A stretch of DNA of 64,000 nucleotides, taken from NCBI GenBank assembly GCA_021648375.1, contig JAKISW010000001.1, forward strand, positions 99,088 to 163,087, written 5' to 3'. The notes below the pieces were generated by a model. The model had not been told where the DNA came from, did no database searches, and saw only the letters and a list, made by a program, of their open reading frames with translations. The DNA comes from Devosiaceae bacterium (GTDB taxonomy: Bacteria; Pseudomonadota; Alphaproteobacteria; Rhizobiales; Devosiaceae). Every line of letters begins with the position of its first letter. The first letter of the stretch is position 1. Position numbers and translations under genes: made by a program. Below are positions 59,473 through 64,000 of this stretch, in pieces.

Positions 59473-61664
59473 TTTATTGTTTCCACTTGAGCAATGGGTA
59501 TATCGGGTGGGTTTGGCCCAATTACGGGGTCTGGAATTTCTTCTGGATTTGTTGCGTAGATTTGTTGTTGCTTTAAGGCGTCCCCAAAAACATCAATTAG
59601 CGTCAATAGTTTTTGTGCTGCCGGTGCAGTAAGGTTGGGCGGCCTTTCCTCTTCAGGGTTTTCCCCTTCGTTTGCGTCGCTAACACTGGCAAATGCTCTT
59701 GGCTCAAAATCTACACCAAACAGGGGTTTAACTTCAATGTTCGTGTGGGCAAACTCCATGAATTTTTGCCAGATCATTGCTGGCAGCCGACCACCGGTAA
59801 GCCGGTTTGTGGCGCGAAAATTGTCATTGCCCATCCATACGGTAGCCACATAATTCCCCGTATAACCGGCAAACCATGCATCTCTTGAAGATGACGTCGT
59901 TCCGGTTTTTCCGGCTGCCGGCACCCCCTCCACATTGGCACGCCTACCTGTTCCGGAAGTAACCACATTGCGCAAAATTGTATTGATGAATCTGGCTGTT
60001 CTTTCTTCAATCAGACGCTCGGTAAATTCTTTTGAACTGTCATATTCATAAACGCTTTCCCCACGTAAAGTATCAATCGAGGTAATGCCATAAGCGGTGG
60101 CCTTATATCCGCCATTGGCAAATACCGAAAAGGCGGAATTCATATCAATGACCGACGTGGCGGCAACACCAAGCGCCAGCGATCTGGTAACCGCAAAATC
60201 GCTGGTTATGCCCAAACGCCGGGCCATTTCGGCAATTGGTTTGCGCCCGGTACGAATAGAAAGCGTTACAGGAACAGTGTTTATAGACCTTGTTAGAGCT
60301 GTCATCAGGCTAACATTGCCCCTGTAGGAGCGGCCGTAATTGCGTGGGCACCAGTTGCCAATGCAAACGGGCTGATCGGAAACCACCGTGGCAGGAGTGT
60401 ATCCTAATTCTTCAAAAGCGGTTGCATAAACAAATGGCTTAAAAGACGAGCCAGACTGACGTGCAGAATCGGTGGCTCGATTAAACTGACTTAATCCATA
60501 GTCTAAACCACCAACCATTGAGCGGATGGCTCCCGCCGGGTCCGATACTATAATTGCGGCCTGATCCACATCATATTGCTCCCCGTTTTCACGCAATATT
60601 GAGGTCACCGCCTGTTCGGCATAGGTCTGTAAAACGGGATCAATTGTGGTTCGCACAACAAACCCAACCGCCTCACTATTGCCAACGATTTCTTTTACTC
60701 TCTCAAACGACCAGTCTAAAAAATAATTTGGAGATTCGATATCATCAAATCTCTCGATTGCCCTGGCGGGAATTCTTCGGGCCGCCGTAACCTGCCCCTC
60801 GGTCAGATAACCCGCCTCGACCATATTAGATAAAACATCATTGGCCCGCGCTCTGGCTGCCGCCAGATCAATGTGAGGAGCATATCTTGATGGAGCCTTG
60901 AACATGCCCCCAAGCATTGCAGCCTCGGCCAGATTTATGTCGCGGACCGATTTGCCAAAATAATATTCCGAGGCGGCAGCAACTCCAAAATTACCTCCCC
61001 CAAGATAGGCCCGGTCAAAATATAGTTTTAATATTTCGTCTTTTGTGTAGCGGGCTTCCAGCCATATGGCCAAAAAAGCTTCATTGATTTTGCGCTCAAT
61101 TGTCTGTTCAGAGCTAAGGAATAGTAATTTTGCCAGTTGTTGAGTTATTGATGAGCCGCCCTCGACCACTGATTGGGCCCGCACATTGGTTAAAAGGGCC
61201 CGAAACGTACCCACCACATCAATCCCGAAATGAATATAAAATCTTCGGTCTTCGGTCGCCAATGTTGCTTTGATCAATTGATCGGGCAGCATATCAAGTT
61301 CTACAGAATCATCGGTTCTGATGCCGCGTCTGCCTATCTCGTTGCCATAACGATCCAGAAAAATAACTGAATAATCCTCAGCCTTGTTAAATCCGCCATA
61401 GGCTGTGGCATCAAATGCCGGAAGCGCTAAAGCGGTCAAAAGCACAAGACCAATGGTTAAAAAACTTAAGCCGTCTGAAAATATTTCAACGAACCAGCGT
61501 TTGATTCCATAGACATGAAATATTGACATGAAATCCTGAAATCGGGTGTAAGTGGCTCCGATCGATAGGACAAAGTCATGAATTGAAGAGTCAATCCATG
61601 CGTCAGCGGCAAGAAGTGGTGCTGATTTTTTGCGTTGGTGTTTGTTATAAAACGGGTCTTGCAA
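59469..61664 (-). CDS. Class A penicillin-binding protein 1A
   Basis: The 731-residue protein is a bifunctional peptidoglycan synthase. It has a cytoplasmic N-terminus, a membrane anchor near residues 68-85, a glycosyltransferase domain (ATEDRRFYIHFGID with the catalytic Glu, GGSSITQQLAKL, EAAMLGGMFKAPSRYAP) and a transpeptidase domain with SGSSFKPFVY (active Ser), TRSIN (SxN) and GKTGTTSSSRDAWF (KTG). It begins an operon with the DUF1214 and DUF1254 genes. Its unusual position before these two suggests they modulate it, which is inference. Confidence 0.93.
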   Translation of the reverse strand: MQDPFYNKHQRKKSAPLLAADAWIDSSIHDFVLSIGATYTRFQDFMSIFHVYGIKRWFVEIFSDGLSFLTIGLVLLTALALPAFDATAYGGFNKAEDYSVIFLDRYGNEIGRRGIRTDDSVELDMLPDQLIKATLATEDRRFYIHFGIDVVGTFRALLTNVRAQSVVEGGSSITQQLAKLLFLSSEQTIERKINEAFLAIWLEARYTKDEILKLYFDRAYLGGGNFGVAAASEYYFGKSVRDINLAEAAMLGGMFKAPSRYAPHIDLAAARARANDVLSNMVEAGYLTEGQVTAARRIPARAIERFDDIESPNYFLDWSFERVKEIVGNSEAVGFVVRTTIDPVLQTYAEQAVTSILRENGEQYDVDQAAIIVSDPAGAIRSMVGGLDYGLSQFNRATDSARQSGSSFKPFVYATAFEELGYTPATVVSDQPVCIGNWCPRNYGRSYRGNVSLMTALTRSINTVPVTLSIRTGRKPIAEMARRLGITSDFAVTRSLALGVAATSVIDMNSAFSVFANGGYKATAYGITSIDTLRGESVYEYDSSKEFTERLIEERTARFINTILRNVVTSGTGRRANVEGVPAAGKTGTTSSSRDAWFAGYTGNYVATVWMGNDNFRATNRLTGGRLPAMIWQKFMEFAHTNIEVKPLFGVDFEPRAFASVSDANEGENPEEERPPNLTAPAAQKLLTLIDVFGDALKQQQIYATNPEEIPDPVIGPNPPDIPIAQVETIN

Positions 61665-61833
61665 AATCTTTTCCTGAAACAGGTAATCGAATTTTAGTCT
61701 AACCAGTTAGTGTGGTTTTTACCAAATTGGATGTATTTTACTCTACTTATGAATTGCCTGTTTTTGTGCTATATCATGACAGAAGTTTTTATTGCTATAA
61801 CAATTACGATATTTCATTAAAATTAGAGTTTCG

Positions 61834-62286
61834 ATGGCGTTCTGGGAAGAAAAAACTCTGGAGGAAATGACCCCTTCAGAATGGGAAAAACTTTGCGATG
61901 GTTGCGGGCGTTGCTGTTTGATTAAGCTGGAAGATGAGGACACCGGTGAAGTATTTAAATCAGACGTGCACTGCCTGTTGTTTGATGCCCAGACATGTAG
62001 ATGTTCCAACTATGAAAACCGGCAGGAAATTGTCCCGGACTGCATAAAGATCACCCCTGAGAATGCAGGCAAAATTCCATGGATTCCCAAAACCTGTGCT
62101 TATCGGCGAATAGCTGAGGGAAAGGGATTGGCCTGGTGGCATCCTCTGGTCTGTGGAAATACCCAGGCAATCGTTAAAGTAGGGGTTTCAGTGCGCGGCC
62201 GCACGGTGGACGAGCAGGATGTTAGAGCTGGAGAATGGGAAGGCCATGTGGTTGATTGGCCCGATTGGCAGCCTAAAGATACCTGA
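61834..62286 (+). CDS. YcgN/YkgJ-type cysteine-rich protein (UPF0260)
   Basis: The 150-residue protein has the UPF0260 pattern: CDGCGRCCLIKLEDEDTG, then CLLFDAQTCRCSNYENR, CIKITPENAGKIPWIPKTCAYR and ending with GKIPW and GLAWWHPLVCG. The cysteine clusters suggest metal or Fe-S binding, as in YcgN of E. coli. ATG 61834 fits the family start. It is divergent from PBP1A. A structured repeat begins at the last bases of its stop codon. Confidence 0.92.
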   Translation: MAFWEEKTLEEMTPSEWEKLCDGCGRCCLIKLEDEDTGEVFKSDVHCLLFDAQTCRCSNYENRQEIVPDCIKITPENAGKIPWIPKTCAYRRIAEGKGLAWWHPLVCGNTQAIVKVGVSVRGRTVDEQDVRAGEWEGHVVDWPDWQPKDT

Positions 62287-62390
62287 GCGCTGCCAGAAAA
62301 AGCGCTATTGCGGTTTTTTGTTTCGGCAGCGCGACCACTAAAAGAGTAGCGAAGCCAAAGCGCTGCCAAGAAAACACCCGCAGGGTGAAG
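62285..62390 (+). repeat. Dispersed structured repeat, copy B
   Basis: This copy matches 15578-15671. Its main hairpin has perfect 8-base arms GCGCTGCC (62287-62294) and GGCAGCGC (62325-62332) around a 30-base loop; a second, CACCC-GCA-GGGTG, is at 62375-62387. It starts on the last two bases of the YcgN-like stop codon. Relative to copy A it has a short insertion (around 62343-62357). The conserved structure with changed arm sequences points to a structured DNA or RNA element rather than a chance repeat. Confidence 0.72.
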
Positions 62391-62669
62391 TGCTAAGTTG
62401 AGTTAAACTTTTTCAATGGTGTGCAAGTAAGCGGCACAAGTGCCGCCGCCGCCAATGCGGCGCGCGTCGCAGGCTCAGCTTTGCCAGTAGCTTTTTAAGC
62501 GTCACTGGTAAAGCGGTGCGAGCCGCGAGACAAATAATGGAAACGCTCTTAATCACATTGTGAACAGATTCTGCTGGCAGCAAGCATTTATACAATTTAT
62601 AAACCTTAAAATAATTCGCATTGGGCAAGCCCTGTTATTACCGGGGCATCATGGAATTTAGAGATAGCA
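62391..62669. other. Hairpin-rich intergenic tail of repeat copy B
   Basis: This gene-free stretch continues the copy B element with two more hairpins: GCGGCAC-AA-GTGCCGC at 62431-62446 and CTTTGCCAGT (62479-62488) with ACTGGTAAAG (62504-62513). GGAAACGCTC at 62539-62548 is close to the reverse complement of the GAGCGTTTTC that opens copy A, so 62285-62548 may be one element bounded by short inverted repeats. The remainder to 62669 holds the promoter region of the M23 gene. Confidence 0.5.
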
Positions 62670-64000
62670 GTGAACAAAGACCAGTCAATTCGCCATGCCG
62701 CCATGCTGCGGGAAAATGGCTACGAAGACAGTGTCGCCCTGACGTCACAGTCCACCCAGGGAGATATTCCTCAAGGGCGTGAGCTGTCTTTGTCATGGCT
62801 TGCCGGGGCCATTATGACCGGGCTGACTTCTATTTTGCTTATGGGCGGTGCCCTTTATGTTTCGTTTCTTGGGCAGGACACTTTTTCCACTCCCTATGAT
62901 GCCTTGCAAATTAAGACCGAGACCTCGGTACGCGATTTTTCCTCAATTGGTAAAACCGAACGCCTGCGCCCTGTTGCTCAAACCCGCTCAGAGCGCGAAA
63001 TTATCGAAGCAAGTGTTCGTGTTGATGATTTGGGAATTTCGCGCATTCGCAAACAACCCTTTGATCGTATCAGGGCAACACTTGCCACCGTTGCCACCTC
63101 CTTGTCCCTTGAAATTCCAGAATATGATCCGGTAGCATTGCTTCGGCGCACTTCAGTTCAGGGTGAGCCCTTGAGCGAAGATCTGATTTCAACAGATATT
63201 TACGGTGCAAATGTCGAGGGTGAAATAACCATTAGGAATACAGAACTGCCCCTGAACAGCCCTCCTCCAAGGATCGTAAGTGATGTTGGTGCGGCAGAAT
63301 TTGCCCAACTTAGCCTTGAAAGCTCTTATTCACCCTCAGATATCACAGCCCTTGGCTATGCAGCTCAGAATGGATCAATTATTGAGTTAAACAGTGGTAT
63401 TTCTGCCAACTCCAATGCCATTTTCGGAGAGATTGAAAATCTAACAACAATGGCGAAGACCACCCTTGTTTCAGATAAAATTCTTGGCCGCTCAGAACGC
63501 ATTCTTACTTTTCGCGAGGACACAGACTTTGCCCAGGCATTGGCTCAAAACGGGTTCACCGCCAATATGAGCGCCGCTGTGCTTGATGCGCTAAAAAATG
63601 TTTTCCCATCTGCCATCATGCCTGCAAATTCCCATTTACGCATTCTTTTTGGTCCCAATCGAACTAATGATACTTTGATCCCCTATCGCACTTCCATATA
63701 TGTAGGCGACACTCATCGGGCAACAGTGGCACTAACCGATACCGGCCGCTATGTGCTGGGATTGGCTCCCCCTGATATAGAATTTCCTGAAGAGGATTTC
63801 GAAGAAATTAACGTCAACAACCTGCCCACAATATACCGCTCGATTTGGGAAACCGCTCGTAAATATAACCTAGATAACGAAAAAATCGACAAGATCGTAT
63901 CACTATATTCCTATGATGTTGACCTGAACAATCGCATTTCAATTGGTGATGGCTTTGAAATTTTGCAAACTGAAACTGATATTTCTGGAAATCAGGAACT
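62670..64000 (+). CDS. Membrane-anchored protein, probable M23-family peptidase (3' end outside window)
   Basis: The frame opens with GTG at 62670 and stays open to the window edge (443 codons). The product has a short cytoplasmic N-terminus, one membrane segment (LAGAIMTGLTSILLMGGALYVSF-like, near residues 45-65) and a long periplasmic part with repeated beta segments. The N-terminus and the SWLAGAIMTGLTS pattern recall Hyphomicrobiales M23 metallopeptidases whose catalytic domain is C-terminal, which would lie outside the window. The peptidase assignment is therefore inference. ATG 62703 is an alternative start. Confidence 0.65.
   Translation, partial: MNKDQSIRHAAMLRENGYEDSVALTSQSTQGDIPQGRELSLSWLAGAIMTGLTSILLMGGALYVSFLGQDTFSTPYDALQIKTETSVRDFSSIGKTERLRPVAQTRSEREIIEASVRVDDLGISRIRKQPFDRIRATLATVATSLSLEIPEYDPVALLRRTSVQGEPLSEDLISTDIYGANVEGEITIRNTELPLNSPPPRIVSDVGAAEFAQLSLESSYSPSDITALGYAAQNGSIIELNSGISANSNAIFGEIENLTTMAKTTLVSDKILGRSERILTFREDTDFAQALAQNGFTANMSAAVLDALKNVFPSAIMPANSHLRILFGPNRTNDTLIPYRTSIYVGDTHRATVALTDTGRYVLGLAPPDIEFPEEDFEEINVNNLPTIYRSIWETARKYNLDNEKIDKIVSLYSYDVDLNNRISIGDGFEILQTETDISGNQE

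Noticed and set aside
62848..63135. 95-residue frame inside the M23-type gene
   Set aside because: It is an alternative frame of the larger open frame that runs to the window edge, with no independent support.

Overview
The window reads as chromosomal backbone of an alphaproteobacterium, most likely of the order Hyphomicrobiales (Rhizobiales). The evidence is gene content: a MucR-type regulator, a DnaA-domain-IV protein overlapping a DUF6456 gene, TIGR02301, TIGR03808 (Tat-exported), DUF1491, DUF2336, DUF6456 and DUF3179 proteins, a DivJ/PleC-like sensor kinase, paired DUF1214/DUF1254 proteins beside a class A penicillin-binding protein, and a seven-gene Mrp antiporter. Base composition looks moderate rather than GC-rich (judged by eye, not counted). 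I saw no phage, IS transposase, CRISPR array, toxin-antitoxin pair or rRNA. Two tRNA genes are present.

Layout. 1-6.3 kb: 5' part of glyS, an FMN-binding oxidase-like gene, a DUF2207/LemA membrane pair, and rnhA coupled to ispH. 6.4-16.2 kb: a divergent pyruvate phosphate dikinase-like protein, a SleB-type cell-wall hydrolase, an HD hydrolase, the YgfZ-like Fe-S protein, a dihydroorotase and several exported or unknown proteins. 16.2-25.8 kb: SRAP (HMCES/YedK), an FAD-linked 2-hydroxyacid dehydrogenase, fabI, a phosphoglycerate-mutase-like phosphatase, aroC, a deacetylase-like gene with xseB and a SCO1 copper chaperone, a YrdC/TsaC-like protein, a DnaJ-like co-chaperone and pdxH. 25.8-30.8 kb: DUF898, M48 and DUF1499 membrane genes, an MBL-fold hydrolase and bioY. 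30.9-34.1 kb: tRNA-Pro and tRNA-Gln, a GntR/YtrA regulator with an ABC exporter, and an SH3-type secreted protein. 34.2-43.2 kb: an asparaginase preceded by a striking terminator/RBS hairpin, a Tat-exported beta-helix protein, YbjQ, a HerA-like DUF853 ATPase overlapping a LOG-like gene, a receiver-like protein, sodB, oligopeptidase B and msrB. 43.5-49.6 kb: mrpABCDEFG. 49.7-58.3 kb: mucR, the DnaA-domain protein, DUF6456, sufE, DUF5330, the sensor kinase with a peptidoglycan-binding protein, DUF1491, DUF2336 and a lipoprotein. 58.3-64 kb: DUF1254, DUF1214 and PBP1A, a YcgN-like cysteine-rich protein, a structured repeat element and the start of an M23-type peptidase.

Most genes are housekeeping or cell-envelope functions, arranged in short operons with many 4-nt ATGA overlaps. 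The most unusual signals are: a dispersed non-coding element present twice (15578-15671 and 62285-62390) whose main hairpin stem carries compensatory base changes; a terminator hairpin whose 3' arm also carries the apparent ribosome-binding site of the asparaginase gene; a PPDK-like protein with an intact PEP/pyruvate half and an eroded ATP half; and a neighbourhood combining MucR, a DnaA-box-binding-domain-only protein and a DivJ-like kinase, which suggests a cell-cycle control locus.
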